DNA from: JADCGM01 sp943368345
Lineage (GTDB): Bacteria; Pseudomonadota; Alphaproteobacteria; Sphingomonadales; Sphingomonadaceae
Assembly: GCA_943368345.1 (NCBI GenBank)
Contig: CALRKY020000023.1
Location: 1-47,144, forward strand
DNA: 47,144 nt
Direction: 5' to 3'
Under the pieces are notes generated by a model. That model was given only the letters and a program-made list of their open reading frames with translations. It was not told where the DNA came from and did no database searches. The translations under genes and the position numbers were made by a program. Shown in pieces: positions 15,312-23,635 of the stretch (the first letter of the stretch is position 1; every line of letters starts with the position of its first letter).

Positions 15312-15909
15312 TCAACTTCAGCACTTCCTGACGGCTGCGCTGGTCGTCCCGGAATACGCCCATCATCCGGCTGGTCGTCATGACCACGCCGGTGGTGTTC
15401 ACCCCGCGCGCTGTCATGCAGCCATGTGTGGCCTCGATGACCACCGCGACACCGCGCGGTTTCAACCCGTTCCAGATACAATCCGCGACTTCGGCGGTCA
15501 GCCGTTCCTGCACCTGCAATCGGCGCGAATAGCCGTTCAGCACCCGCACCAGTTTTGAGATCCCAACCACCCAGTCCTGCGGCAGGTAGGCGATGTGCGC
15601 CTTGCCGGTGATCGGGGCCATATGATGTTCGCAGTGCGACTGGAACGGGATATCGCGCAGCAGCACAATATCCTCATAACCGCCAACCTCGGCAAAGGTG
15701 CGCGACAAATGCCGCCCGGGGTCTTCCTCATATCCCCGGAAATATTCGCGGTAAGCCCGCGCCACCCGCCCCGGCGTATCGATCAATCCCTCGCGGGCCG
15801 GATCATCGCCAGCCCAGCGGACCAAGGTGCGCACCGCCTCCAGCACGTCGGCGGGGATTGCTGCGTCCCGTTCCGGATTGCCGGGCAGCTTGCCACTCAA
15901 CTCACTCAT
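15298..15909 (-). CDS. folE: GTP cyclohydrolase I
   Basis: A 203-residue FolE of the type I family. The zinc cysteines and nearby residues are in SHCEHHMAPI and ATHGCMTARGV, and GYSRRLQVQERLT is the conserved substrate-side segment. The enzyme converts GTP to dihydroneopterin triphosphate, the first step of folate biosynthesis, as a cytoplasmic homodecamer. ATG 15909 has AGG upstream and matches the usual N-terminus length; an in-frame ATG ten codons earlier lacks support. It is divergent from the HMG-CoA-lyase gene and transcribed alone. Confidence 0.95.
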   Translation of the reverse strand: MSELSGKLPGNPERDAAIPADVLEAVRTLVRWAGDDPAREGLIDTPGRVARAYREYFRGYEEDPGRHLSRTFAEVGGYEDIVLLRDIPFQSHCEHHMAPITGKAHIAYLPQDWVVGISKLVRVLNGYSRRLQVQERLTAEVADCIWNGLKPRGVAVVIEATHGCMTARGVNTTGVVMTTSRMMGVFRDDQRSRQEVLKLMGLV

Positions 15910-16000
15910 TCCAACCTCGCTCAGCCTTGGGCGGATCACATCTACGTTGACTGGACCCGCGTGCCGGTTGATCTTTAGGGACTATTGCGGAGGGCGGACA

Positions 16001-16918
16001 GTGACAGAAGTGATGATCGTCGAAGTTGGTGCCCGCGACGGACTCCAGAACGAACCCGACGTGGTATCGACCGCCGACAAGTTGGCGCTCATCAACCGGA
16101 TGATTGACGCCGGGGTTCGGCGGATCGAGGTGGCGAGTTTCGTCAATCCGGCACGCGTTCCGCAAATGGCCGATGGGGAAGCGGTGATAGCCGGACTGCC
16201 GGACCGGCGTGACGTCAGCTATATCGGCCTGTGTCTCAACAAACGCGGCGTGTTGCGCGCCATTGAAAGTCGCGCGGGGGGGCAGCGTGGGGTTGATGAA
16301 GCCGGCTGCGTCATCGTTGCCTCCGATACTTTTGGTCAGCGAAATCAGGGCCAGACCATAGCCGATGGCCTCCGTGAGAATGCCGAGATGCTGCGCTTGG
16401 CGAAAAGCGAGGGATTGATCCCGCAGGTGACAATCTCCGCCGCGTTCGGCTGTCCGTTCGAAGGGACGGTGCCGCAGGACCGGGTCGTCATGATCGCCGA
16501 GAAAATGGCAGAGGCCGGGGCGGCGGAGATTGCGCTGGCCGATACGATCGGTGTCGGGGTGCCAACACAGGTCACCGCGCTGTTCACCGCCGTGCGCCGT
16601 GCGATTGGCGAGGCCATCCCGCTGCGGGCGCATTTCCACAACCCCCGACCCACTGGCATCGCCAACGCCTGGGTCGCCTATCTGGCCGGGGTCCGGGTGC
16701 TCGATTCGTCCCTCGGCGGCCTTGGTGGTTGCCCGTTTGCGCCGAAGGCGACCGGCAATATTTCAACCGAGGACCTGCTGTTCATGCTGGACCGGTCCGG
16801 GGTGACCACCGGCGTCGATCTGGACCGGGCCATCGGTGCCAATCACTGGTTCGAAACCGTGCTGGGCCGCCCGCTGCCGAGCCTTGTCGGCAAAGCCGGC
16901 GGGTTCAGCGCGGCGTAG
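16001..16918 (+). CDS. Hydroxymethylglutaryl-CoA lyase-family enzyme
   Basis: A 305-residue TIM-barrel enzyme of the HMGL-like family. VEVGARDGLQNEP at the N-terminus holds the first metal and catalytic residues, AHFHNPRPTGIANAW the histidine pair, and GLGGCPFAPKATGN the signature cysteine loop of HMG-CoA lyase. It should cleave HMG-CoA to acetyl-CoA and acetoacetate in leucine breakdown or a related acyl-CoA pathway, but no other leucine-catabolic gene is adjacent. GTG 16001 has GGAGG at ideal distance; longer versions run into folE on the other strand. Its last 14 bases overlap the end of the convergent gene. Confidence 0.85.
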   Translation: MTEVMIVEVGARDGLQNEPDVVSTADKLALINRMIDAGVRRIEVASFVNPARVPQMADGEAVIAGLPDRRDVSYIGLCLNKRGVLRAIESRAGGQRGVDEAGCVIVASDTFGQRNQGQTIADGLRENAEMLRLAKSEGLIPQVTISAAFGCPFEGTVPQDRVVMIAEKMAEAGAAEIALADTIGVGVPTQVTALFTAVRRAIGEAIPLRAHFHNPRPTGIANAWVAYLAGVRVLDSSLGGLGGCPFAPKATGNISTEDLLFMLDRSGVTTGVDLDRAIGANHWFETVLGRPLPSLVGKAGGFSAA

Positions 16919-17408
16919 CGCGGCGGTAAACCGCCCGGGCGAACAGCCGCCAGGTGCCATCGGCCTGGAGCACCTGATCTGTGACCTCCAACGACCCGTC
17001 GGCGGACTGTTGATAGCTGGTCCGGCCAATCTCGGTATCGACACTGCCCCAGGTTGAAACCAGCTTCTGGCCGCGCACCCGACCCTCCAGCGGGTGACTG
17101 GACCCGTTGCTGTCAGTCCAGCGACCTGCCCATTTGCCAGTACCGATCGCGCGGTACAGACCCTGCCCCATGAACGCAGCCGCTGTGGTCGCGGCTACAT
17201 TGGTCACCCGGACGCTATAGTCGATCTTCACCCAGCCTCTGACGGTTGCGGGACCGACCGTCAGGGTCGCGGCGCTGGGTTGGCCAAACATCTGCCCTTC
17301 ACCCGTCCAGTCGCCAAACAGCCAATCGAGCTCCGCAGGTTTCATGGCGGTTTGTGCCGCGACGGGAGTGGCGAACAGCAGCAGGACAACGGTCAGGATC
17401 CGCCACAT
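16905..17408 (-). CDS. Secreted protein of unknown function
   Basis: A 167-residue protein that I do not recognise with certainty. It has a clear signal peptide (MWRILTVVLLLFATPVAAQT, cleavage near residue 19). The mature domain starts ELDWLFGDWTGEG, alternates beta strands, and contains a Trp/Gly-rich WAGRWTDSNGSSHPLEG. This pattern resembles small lipocalin-like beta-barrels with an N-terminal WLxGxW motif, such as DUF1579-type proteins, but that is an inference. It follows a VOC-family gene with one base between its ATG and that gene's stop, so the two are co-translated. A GTG five codons upstream is an alternative start. The gene ends inside the convergent HMG-CoA-lyase gene. Confidence 0.65.
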   Translation of the reverse strand: MWRILTVVLLLFATPVAAQTAMKPAELDWLFGDWTGEGQMFGQPSAATLTVGPATVRGWVKIDYSVRVTNVAATTAAAFMGQGLYRAIGTGKWAGRWTDSNGSSHPLEGRVRGQKLVSTWGSVDTEIGRTSYQQSADGSLEVTDQVLQADGTWRLFARAVYRRATPR

Positions 17409-17409
17409 C

Positions 17410-17781
17410 TCAGGAAATCTCACTTTCTGACAACATCATGCAATTTCCGTCAGGGTCATAGAATGTCAGCAGTTTCACAAGCCCCGGAATATGCCGGATC
17501 GGGCCATCCTGGCGGACATGATGCTGGTCCATTTTGGCTTTGGCCGCGTTGATGTCGGCGACGCCCCAAACCGGGGTGCAGCCACCGCCCTGCGGCACCG
17601 ATTCGACCTGACTGAGGCCGACATTCACCTTGTCGATCCCGGTCGACATTTCGCACCAGCCGATTTCATCGGCGCGGTACAGCAAGGTGAAACCGAGGAT
17701 TTTCCCGTACCATTCAATACCACGGTCGAGGCTGGTCACCCCGATGGAGCAGGTCAGTTCGCCATTATAATCCAGTCCCAT
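17410..17781 (-). CDS. VOC-family (glyoxalase/dioxygenase fold) protein
   Basis: A 123-residue vicinal-oxygen-chelate protein made of the two expected beta-alpha-beta-beta-beta units: TSLDRGIEWYGKILGFTLLYR at the front and FYDPDGNCMMLSE at the end. Family members use metal ligands on the strands to act on small molecules such as methylglyoxal adducts, antibiotics or aromatics. Residue H/E positions here are too few to assign a reaction. ATG 17781 with GGGACGGG upstream gives the usual VOC length; the frame is open further up into the divergent region. It leads the two-gene unit that includes the secreted protein and is divergent from the tandem HxlR regulator. Confidence 0.75.
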   Translation of the reverse strand: MGLDYNGELTCSIGVTSLDRGIEWYGKILGFTLLYRADEIGWCEMSTGIDKVNVGLSQVESVPQGGGCTPVWGVADINAAKAKMDQHHVRQDGPIRHIPGLVKLLTFYDPDGNCMMLSESEIS

Positions 17782-17833
17782 CGCCCGTCCCTCAAAGCCA
17801 AGAAGAGATTGATCGGTCTGATTTATATAGTTA

Positions 17834-18397
17834 GTGTATTTTCTCGTCAACGAGGATATCGCGCTGCTTACCCTGACCGAACTCAGCCAATTGGGCCGCT
17901 ACCGCTGGATCGTTCCGGTGGTCGCGCATCTGTCGGAGGCAGGCGGTGCAAAGTTTGTCACCATGCTGAACCGCCTTTGCCTGCCCCGGGATACGCTGGT
18001 CAGGACCCTTCAGGCCGGGATCGACGCCGGCTGGATCATGCGCAACCCCGGCTACGGCCATCCGCTGCGCCCGGAATATGTACTGACCCCGGAAGGCGAC
18101 CGCATGGGCCTTGCCTGCCGCGCGATTACCACCACCCAGGCACGGCTGGCGTTGCCGCCTGATGCGCTCAACCGCTGGAGCCTGCCGATTGTCCGGCTGA
18201 TCGCCGGCGGCACCCACCGCTTCAATGACCTGTCGCGCGGCATGCCTGCCGCCACCCCCCGCGCCCTGACGCTCAATCTGAAATCCATGCTCGGGCACCG
18301 TTTGATCGGTCGGGAAATCACGGCGCAGTTTCCGCCGAAAGTCGACTACGTACTGACCAACCGCGGTCAACGGCTTGCCCAGGCCATCGCCAACTGA
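17834..18397 (+). CDS. Tandem HxlR-type winged-helix regulator
   Basis: A 187-residue protein made of two HxlR-like winged-helix domains in a row. The first covers about residues 15-95 (GRYRWIVPVVAHL ... YVLTPEGDRM), the second about 110-187 (NRWSLPIVRLIAGGTHRFND ... YVLTNRGQRL). Each repeat has the W-x2-P-V/I helix 1 and the L-T-x-x-G wing of the family. HxlR regulators normally work as dimers of one-domain subunits, so this chain may be a built-in pseudo-dimer. The GTG at 17834 has no ribosome binding site but lies four bases after TATATAG, suggesting a leaderless message. It is divergent from the VOC gene and may control it. Confidence 0.65.
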   Translation: MYFLVNEDIALLTLTELSQLGRYRWIVPVVAHLSEAGGAKFVTMLNRLCLPRDTLVRTLQAGIDAGWIMRNPGYGHPLRPEYVLTPEGDRMGLACRAITTTQARLALPPDALNRWSLPIVRLIAGGTHRFNDLSRGMPAATPRALTLNLKSMLGHRLIGREITAQFPPKVDYVLTNRGQRLAQAIAN

Positions 18398-18413
18398 TGG
18401 TATTTACGGCTTC

Positions 18414-18451
18414 AGCCTAACCTCGCAGTCTTGGCGGCGGACGGTTAGGCT
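18414..18451. repeat. Perfect inverted repeat between the HxlR gene and acs
   Basis: AGCCTAACC at 18414-18422 and GGTTAGGCT at 18443-18451 are perfect nine-base complements with a 20-base spacer. The position, 17 bases after the HxlR stop and 56 bases before the acs ATG, fits either a weak terminator without a T-tract or an operator. Nothing else stands out in this gap. Confidence 0.4.
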
Positions 18452-18507
18452 CGACCGGATCGATTGGGCGCGCTAGCTGTGGCCGCAATATTTCCGAGGG
18501 GTGGGTG

Positions 18508-20448
18508 ATGACGGACGAGCGGGTGATTCCGGTTTCGGCGAGTGCAGTGGCGGGGACTGCCTGTGACTTAGCAAGCTATGAAACGATTCACGCCCGGTCG
18601 CTGGCGGACCCGGATGGATTCTGGCTGGAACAGGCCAATCGCCTCGATTGGATGACGCCGCCGAGCCGGGCCGGAAACTGGAGCTATGACCCGGTCAGCA
18701 TCCGCTGGTTCGAAGACGGTGTCCTGAACGCCAGCGTCCAATGTCTCGACCGACAATTGGCGGCGCAGGGGGACCGGACCGCGATCATTTGGGAGGCTGA
18801 TTCGCCCGACACCCCCAGCCGCCACATCAGCTACCGCGAACTCCATGCCGAAACCTGCCGGATGGCCAATGCCCTGAAATCCATCGGCGTCGCAAAGGGC
18901 GACCGGGTGACCATCTACATGCCGATGATCCCGGAGGCGGCGATGGCGATGCTGGCCTGCGCCCGGATCGGCGCAATTCATTCCGTGGTGTTCGGCGGTT
19001 TCTCAGCGGATGCCCTGTCAGGCCGTATACAGGACGCCGACAGCCGTTTTGTGATCACCGCTGACGAAGGCCTGCGCGGCGGGAAGGTCATTCCGCTGAA
19101 GGCGACCGTCGACAAGGCGCTGGCGTCCTGCCCGGATGTCAGCGGCGTGCTGGTGGTGCGCCATACCGGTGCAGATGTCGCCATGCACGGCGGGCGGGAC
19201 CATTGGTGGCATGATCTACGGACGGCCGTCGCCAGCGACTGCCCGCCGGAACCGATGGGCGCGGAGGACCCACTGTTCATCCTCTACACCAGCGGATCGA
19301 CCGGCAAACCCAAGGGCGTGTTGCACTCGACCGGCGGCTATATGCTGTGGACCAACCTGACCTTCAAATATTGCTTCGATTACCGCGATGGCGAAATCCA
19401 TTGGTGCACGGCAGATGTCGGCTGGGTCACCGGACACAGCTATATCGTCTACGGCCCGCTCTCCAATGGCGCGACAACGCTGATGTTCGAAGGGATTCCC
19501 AATTACCCGACGGTCGAGCGGTTCTGGCAGGTCATCGCCAAGCACCGGCCTGCCATCTTCTACACCGCACCAACCGCGCTGCGCGCCCTGATGCGGGATG
19601 GCGATGGGCCAGTGCAAAAACATGACCGCTCGTCATTGCGCCTGCTCGGCACGGTCGGGGAACCGATCAATCCGGAGGCCTGGCTCTGGTATTGGCGGGT
19701 GGTCGGTGAGGAAAAACTGCCTGTGGTCGATACCTGGTGGCAGACGGAGACCGGCGGGGTGCTGATCTCCAACCTGCCCGGCGCGGTCGCTATGAAGCCG
19801 GGATCAGCCACCAAACCATTCTTCGGGATTGAACCGGCGCTCGTTGATGCCGAAGGTGGATTTGTCGAGGGTGCAGCCTCCGGCAATCTGGTGATCAATC
19901 GCTCTTGGCCCGGGCAGGCACGCAGCGTCTACGGTGATCATCAACGCTTCATCGACACCTATTTTTCCACTTATCGCGGCCTGTATTTTACCGGCGACGG
20001 CGCCCGCCGCGATGCCGATGGCTATTGGTGGATCACCGGGCGGGTTGATGATGTCCTGAACGTCTCGGGCCACCGGCTTGGCACCGCCGAAATTGAATCG
20101 GCGCTGGTAGCTCATCCCGATATCGCCGAGGCAGCCGTTGTCGGCTATCCGCATGATATCAAAGGGCAGGGCATCTATGCCTATGTCACCCCCAATGCCG
20201 GTATTGCGCCATCCGACAGGCTGCTTGCGGAGCTGAAGCTGATCGTTCGGGAACATATCGGCCCGATTGCCACGCCGGACTATCTGCACCTGACCCCTGC
20301 CCTGCCCAAAACTCGCAGCGGCAAGATCATGCGGCGAATCCTGCGCAAAATCGCCGAAAATGACTTCGGCAACCTCGGCGACACCTCAACCCTCGCCGAC
20401 CCCTCGGTCGTCGAAGCCCTCATCGAAGGACGCCGAAACCGCGCCTGA
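18508..20448 (+). CDS. acs: Acetyl-CoA synthetase
   Basis: A 646-residue ANL-family ligase of standard Acs length. The ATP motif TSGSTGKPKG is at 261-270, the acetate/CoA region includes WCTADVGWVTGHSYIVYGPL and VDTWWQTETGG, and the C-terminal regulatory lysine is K606 in KTRSGKIMRR, which in known Acs enzymes is switched off by acetylation. It makes acetyl-CoA from acetate, ATP and CoA in the cytoplasm. Compared with propionyl-CoA synthetases, the motif set is closer to Acs. ATG 18508 has GAGGGG at six bases, better than the GTG one codon earlier. It appears to be a single-gene unit. Confidence 0.9.
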   Translation: MTDERVIPVSASAVAGTACDLASYETIHARSLADPDGFWLEQANRLDWMTPPSRAGNWSYDPVSIRWFEDGVLNASVQCLDRQLAAQGDRTAIIWEADSPDTPSRHISYRELHAETCRMANALKSIGVAKGDRVTIYMPMIPEAAMAMLACARIGAIHSVVFGGFSADALSGRIQDADSRFVITADEGLRGGKVIPLKATVDKALASCPDVSGVLVVRHTGADVAMHGGRDHWWHDLRTAVASDCPPEPMGAEDPLFILYTSGSTGKPKGVLHSTGGYMLWTNLTFKYCFDYRDGEIHWCTADVGWVTGHSYIVYGPLSNGATTLMFEGIPNYPTVERFWQVIAKHRPAIFYTAPTALRALMRDGDGPVQKHDRSSLRLLGTVGEPINPEAWLWYWRVVGEEKLPVVDTWWQTETGGVLISNLPGAVAMKPGSATKPFFGIEPALVDAEGGFVEGAASGNLVINRSWPGQARSVYGDHQRFIDTYFSTYRGLYFTGDGARRDADGYWWITGRVDDVLNVSGHRLGTAEIESALVAHPDIAEAAVVGYPHDIKGQGIYAYVTPNAGIAPSDRLLAELKLIVREHIGPIATPDYLHLTPALPKTRSGKIMRRILRKIAENDFGNLGDTSTLADPSVVEALIEGRRNRA

Positions 20449-20466
20449 TCGCGTGCCGCATCGAAA

Positions 20467-20483
20467 TTGCAAATCATTCGCAA
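20467..20483. promoter_or_regulatory. Fur-like palindromic operator upstream of the TonB receptor gene
   Basis: TTGCAAATCATTCGCAA is a 17-base palindrome with only three imperfect positions. It resembles the inverted-repeat Fur boxes of proteobacteria and lies 72 bases before the start of a siderophore receptor gene. An almost identical site (16 of 17 bases) is found at 28059-28075. Further half-sites (TTGCGAA, TGCGAAT) follow at about 20489-20505. Confidence 0.55.
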
Positions 20484-20521
20484 AAGACTTGCGAAGCCTG
20501 CGAATCGCGCCTAGCAAGACG

Positions 20522-20544
20522 CTATTGATTTCTATTCTCAATAG
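20522..20544. repeat. Second dyad in the TonB receptor leader
   Basis: CTATTGA (20522-20528) and TCAATAG (20538-20544) are perfect complements around a nine-base loop, ending directly before the GGGG that serves as ribosome binding site. The inner part, TTGATTTCTATTCTCAA, also looks like a degenerate Fur box of the TTGAGAAT type. It may be a second operator or a hairpin that limits translation. Confidence 0.4.
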
Positions 20545-20554
20545 TGGGGTTGCG

Positions 20555-22642
20555 ATGCGGGGTTTGGTGGGGCGGCGGGTGTCGATGATGGCGCTGGTGG
20601 CAGCGACATTTGCAGCACCTGTTCAGGCCGAAGAGATGGCGGCGGAAACCATCGTGGTCACCGCCTCCCCGCGCGGTTATTCCGGTATCGACACCAAAAG
20701 CGCAACCAAGACCGACACCCGCCTCATCGATGTTCCGCAGTCGGTCAGCGTGCTGACCCGCGATCGGCTCGATGATCAGGGCATGCTCTCCATCGGTGAT
20801 GCGCTGCGCTATGTGCCCGGGATCACCGTCGGCCAGGGGGAGGGCCACCGGGACCAAACGACCATCCGGGGCACCAACTCGACTGCCGATTTCTATGTCG
20901 ATGGCCTGCGCGATGACGTGCAATATTACCGGGATTTCTACAATGTCGACCGGCTGGAGATATTGAAGGGTCCGAACGCCCTGATCTTTGGGCGCGGCGG
21001 CGGTGGCGGGGTCATCAACCGTGCCAGCAAATCACCTGTCGAGGGCATGTTCGTCGCAACCGATGCGGCCATCCACAGCGAAGGCGGCGTCCGGATCGGT
21101 GCAGATGTGAACGGTGAATTGGGTGAAGGCGCCGGTGTCCGGCTCAATGCCTTCTGGGAAGACGGAGCCGGGTTTCGCGATGCCTATGATCTGGAACGCT
21201 GGGCGATCAACCCGACCGTTGCGGTGGCGCTGACCGAGCGGCTGAGCCTTGGCGCGGGTTTCGAACATGTCGACGACGACCGGGTGGTGGACCGCGGCGT
21301 CCCGTCGGTGAATGGTCGCCCGCTGGCCGGGTTTGACCGCGCCTTCTTCGGGGTGCCGGGTCTGAACCATTCCGCCTTCAACGCCGATGTCGCGACGGTG
21401 AAGGCAGCGTTGAAGCTCGGTGCCTCCGCCTCTGTCACCAGCACGCTGCGCTACGGCGACTATGACAAATCCTACACCAACGTCTTTCCGGCGACCCCCG
21501 TCAGCGCGACCAACATGCTCGGGGTAGAGGCCTATTCCGACCCGACTCGTCGCAAATCCTTGATCAGCCAGACCGATCTGGCCTGGAAGGGGAAGACCGG
21601 CAGCATCGGCCATGTTGTGCTCGCCGGGGCAGAGGTTGCCAGCCAGAACACCGACAATCAGCGGATCAACGGCTTTTTCTCCGCTACCGCCAACACCACA
21701 CGGGTGACGGTGCCGCTCGCCAATCCGCTGGTGGTGCCGCCGGTGCTTTTCCGCGTCGGCCCCGGCAACCGTCAGGTGCGGACGGAAGCGGATACGCTCG
21801 GGCTCTATATTCAGGACCAGATCAGCATCGGCGATCATGTCGAAATCGTCGCCGGTCTGCGCTACGACCGGTTCGAGCTGACGTTTGACAATGTGCTGAC
21901 CGCGACCCGCTTTGCCCGGACCGACGGCAATTGGTCGCCGCGCTTGGGGCTGGTGCTGAAACCGCAGCCGGGCCTGTCACTCTACGGCAGCTTCAGCCGG
22001 TCGTTCCTGCCGCAATCGGGCGATCAGTTCCTGAGCCTTGACCTGACCACCGCCGCGCTGGAGCCGGAGCGTTTCGAGAATTTCGAGATCGGGGCGAAGT
22101 GGGAGCCATCCTCCCATCTCAGTGCCACCGTGGCGCTGTACCGGCTTGACCGGACCAACACCCGCGCGGCTGGAGCAGTTGCCGGGACCACAGTCCTGAC
22201 CGGGGAAGCCCGCAGCAAGGGCTTGGAGGTCGAACTCGTCGGCAAGGTCACGCCGAACTGGCAGATTGCCGCCGGCTATTCCCTGTCCGATGCCGAAATC
22301 CGCCGGACCACGACAGCGGCCCCGGCTGGCCGGAAACTGGCCCAGGTCCCCCGCCACAAAGCGACGGTGTGGAACCGCTATGCGGTCAGCGAAGCGGTCG
22401 GGCTCGGGCTCGGCATTGTGCACCAGTCGAAAAGCTTCGCCTCGATCAGCAATGCCGTCACCCTGCCCGCTCACACCCGCTTTGACGCAGCGATATTCGT
22501 CACCCTGCCTGCCGGGATCGAGGCGCAGGTCAATGTCGAGAATTTGTTCAACGCCGACTATTTCCCGACCGCTCACAATGACAACAATATCTCCCCTGGT
22601 GCCCCGACGACCGCCCGCCTGACGCTTCGGAAGCGTTTCTGA
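20555..22642 (+). CDS. TonB-dependent siderophore receptor
   Basis: A 695-residue outer-membrane receptor. A signal peptide of about 25 residues (cleavage after PVQA) is followed by a TonB box region ETIVVTAS. The plug domain has VPQSVSVLTRD, DALRYVPGI, TTIRGTNSTADFYVDGLRDD and EILKGPNALIFGRGGGGGVINR, a set typical of FhuE/Fiu-type siderophore receptors. The beta-barrel ends in TARLTLRKRF with the expected C-terminal phenylalanine. It should take up a ferric siderophore, perhaps a catecholate or hydroxamate, powered by TonB-ExbBD. ATG 20555 gives the signal peptide; earlier in-frame codons lie inside the regulatory region. Fur-like sites upstream indicate repression by iron. Confidence 0.9.
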   Translation: MRGLVGRRVSMMALVAATFAAPVQAEEMAAETIVVTASPRGYSGIDTKSATKTDTRLIDVPQSVSVLTRDRLDDQGMLSIGDALRYVPGITVGQGEGHRDQTTIRGTNSTADFYVDGLRDDVQYYRDFYNVDRLEILKGPNALIFGRGGGGGVINRASKSPVEGMFVATDAAIHSEGGVRIGADVNGELGEGAGVRLNAFWEDGAGFRDAYDLERWAINPTVAVALTERLSLGAGFEHVDDDRVVDRGVPSVNGRPLAGFDRAFFGVPGLNHSAFNADVATVKAALKLGASASVTSTLRYGDYDKSYTNVFPATPVSATNMLGVEAYSDPTRRKSLISQTDLAWKGKTGSIGHVVLAGAEVASQNTDNQRINGFFSATANTTRVTVPLANPLVVPPVLFRVGPGNRQVRTEADTLGLYIQDQISIGDHVEIVAGLRYDRFELTFDNVLTATRFARTDGNWSPRLGLVLKPQPGLSLYGSFSRSFLPQSGDQFLSLDLTTAALEPERFENFEIGAKWEPSSHLSATVALYRLDRTNTRAAGAVAGTTVLTGEARSKGLEVELVGKVTPNWQIAAGYSLSDAEIRRTTTAAPAGRKLAQVPRHKATVWNRYAVSEAVGLGLGIVHQSKSFASISNAVTLPAHTRFDAAIFVTLPAGIEAQVNVENLFNADYFPTAHNDNNISPGAPTTARLTLRKRF

Positions 22643-22694
22643 GTACCAACTTCGCCAGTCGTGCGGGCGGGACAATCGGGCTAGAGGTGGGGCA

Positions 22695-22728
22695 ACCCTG
22701 ACAGCGGCGGCAGGCCGTGCTGCAGGGT
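22695..22728 (+). promoter_or_regulatory. Hairpin in the leader of the DMT transporter gene
   Basis: ACCCTG (22695-22700) and CAGC (22702-22705) pair with GCTG (22719-22722) and CAGGGT (22723-22728), giving ten paired bases with one bulge. The structure ends immediately before the GGAG (22729-22732) of the next gene and could affect its translation, or it could belong to the 3' end of the receptor message. Confidence 0.35.
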
Positions 22729-22744
22729 GGAGCCTTGATCACCC

Positions 22745-23635
22745 GTGACCGTCCGCGATTTCATCATCCTCGTCCTGGTCTGCCTCGCCTGGGGGCTATC
22801 CAACGTCGTGTCGAAATTGGTGGTCGGGGACTGGGGCGTGCCACCGCTGGCCTTTGCCGCCGTCCGGTTCGCCGTGGTGGTCGCGGTCACCCTGCCGTGG
22901 CTGCTGCCGGTCCCACGGCCGGTGTGGCGCATATTGGCAGTCGGCCTCTTGATGGGCGGGGGCAATTTTGCGCTGCTGTTCATCGGGCTGCAGACCGCAA
23001 CGCCATCGGCGGCGGCAGTCGTCGTGCAGATCGGTGTACCGATCACCACCTTGCTGTCGGTTGTCATGCTCGGCGAACGGATCGGCTGGCGGCGCGGCCT
23101 TGGCATCCTGCTGACGCTGGCGGGGACCCTGCTGGTCATCTGGAACCCGGCGGGCTTTGCCCTGTCACGCGGTCTCTGGTTCGTCGTTGGAGCCGCCGCC
23201 GCCGGGTCGGTCGGGGCCATACTGATGAAGCAGATGGAGGCGATCAATCCGCTGCGCTTTCAGGCTTGGGTCGGCTTTGTGTCGCTCTGGCCACTGCTCC
23301 TTGGCACCGCGCTGATCGAGCCGGGACAGGTGGCGATCATGTACGAAACCGGCTGGCCGCTGGTCGCGGCAGTGGCGTTCTCGGCGCTTATCGTGTCGGT
23401 GGCCGGGCACACCGCATATTTCGGGCTGATCCAGCGGTACGACGCAAATTTGCTGTCGCCGCTGACGTTGATGGCACCGCTTTCAACCATCGCCTTTGGC
23501 GTTCTGATCACCGGCGACCATTTCGACCTGCGCATGGCAATCGGCACCGGACTGGCGCTGACCGGCGTCCTGATCATCGCCCTGCGCCGCAACCATGTCG
23601 CGCCGTTGCTGCTGTTGCTGAGAGAGCGGGCATGA
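22745..23635 (+). CDS. DMT-family (EamA) membrane transporter
   Basis: A 296-residue protein with about ten hydrophobic helices arranged as two EamA repeats, for example FIILVLVCLAWGLSNVVSKL at the start of the first and LWFVVGAAAAGSVGAILMKQ at the start of the second. The typical motifs at the repeat ends (GVPITTLLSVVMLGERIGW and LMAPLSTIAFGVLITGDHF) are present. Such inner-membrane exporters move amino acids, nucleosides or drugs; the substrate cannot be told. The GTG start is 12 bases after GGAG, rather far, with a hairpin just upstream. Its stop overlaps the start of the Nudix gene (ATGA), so the two are co-expressed. Confidence 0.85.
   Translation: MTVRDFIILVLVCLAWGLSNVVSKLVVGDWGVPPLAFAAVRFAVVVAVTLPWLLPVPRPVWRILAVGLLMGGGNFALLFIGLQTATPSAAAVVVQIGVPITTLLSVVMLGERIGWRRGLGILLTLAGTLLVIWNPAGFALSRGLWFVVGAAAAGSVGAILMKQMEAINPLRFQAWVGFVSLWPLLLGTALIEPGQVAIMYETGWPLVAAVAFSALIVSVAGHTAYFGLIQRYDANLLSPLTLMAPLSTIAFGVLITGDHFDLRMAIGTGLALTGVLIIALRRNHVAPLLLLLRERA

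Noticed and set aside
18508..20448. Propionyl-CoA synthetase (prpE) as name for the acyl-CoA ligase
   Set aside because: The WCTADVGWVTGHSY and WWQTETGG motifs, the length and the C-terminal lysine motif fit acetyl-CoA synthetase better.
22717..23631. Long in-frame extension upstream of the Nudix gene
   Set aside because: It reads through the DMT transporter gene in another frame; the Nudix ATG at 23632 overlaps the transporter stop in the normal way.
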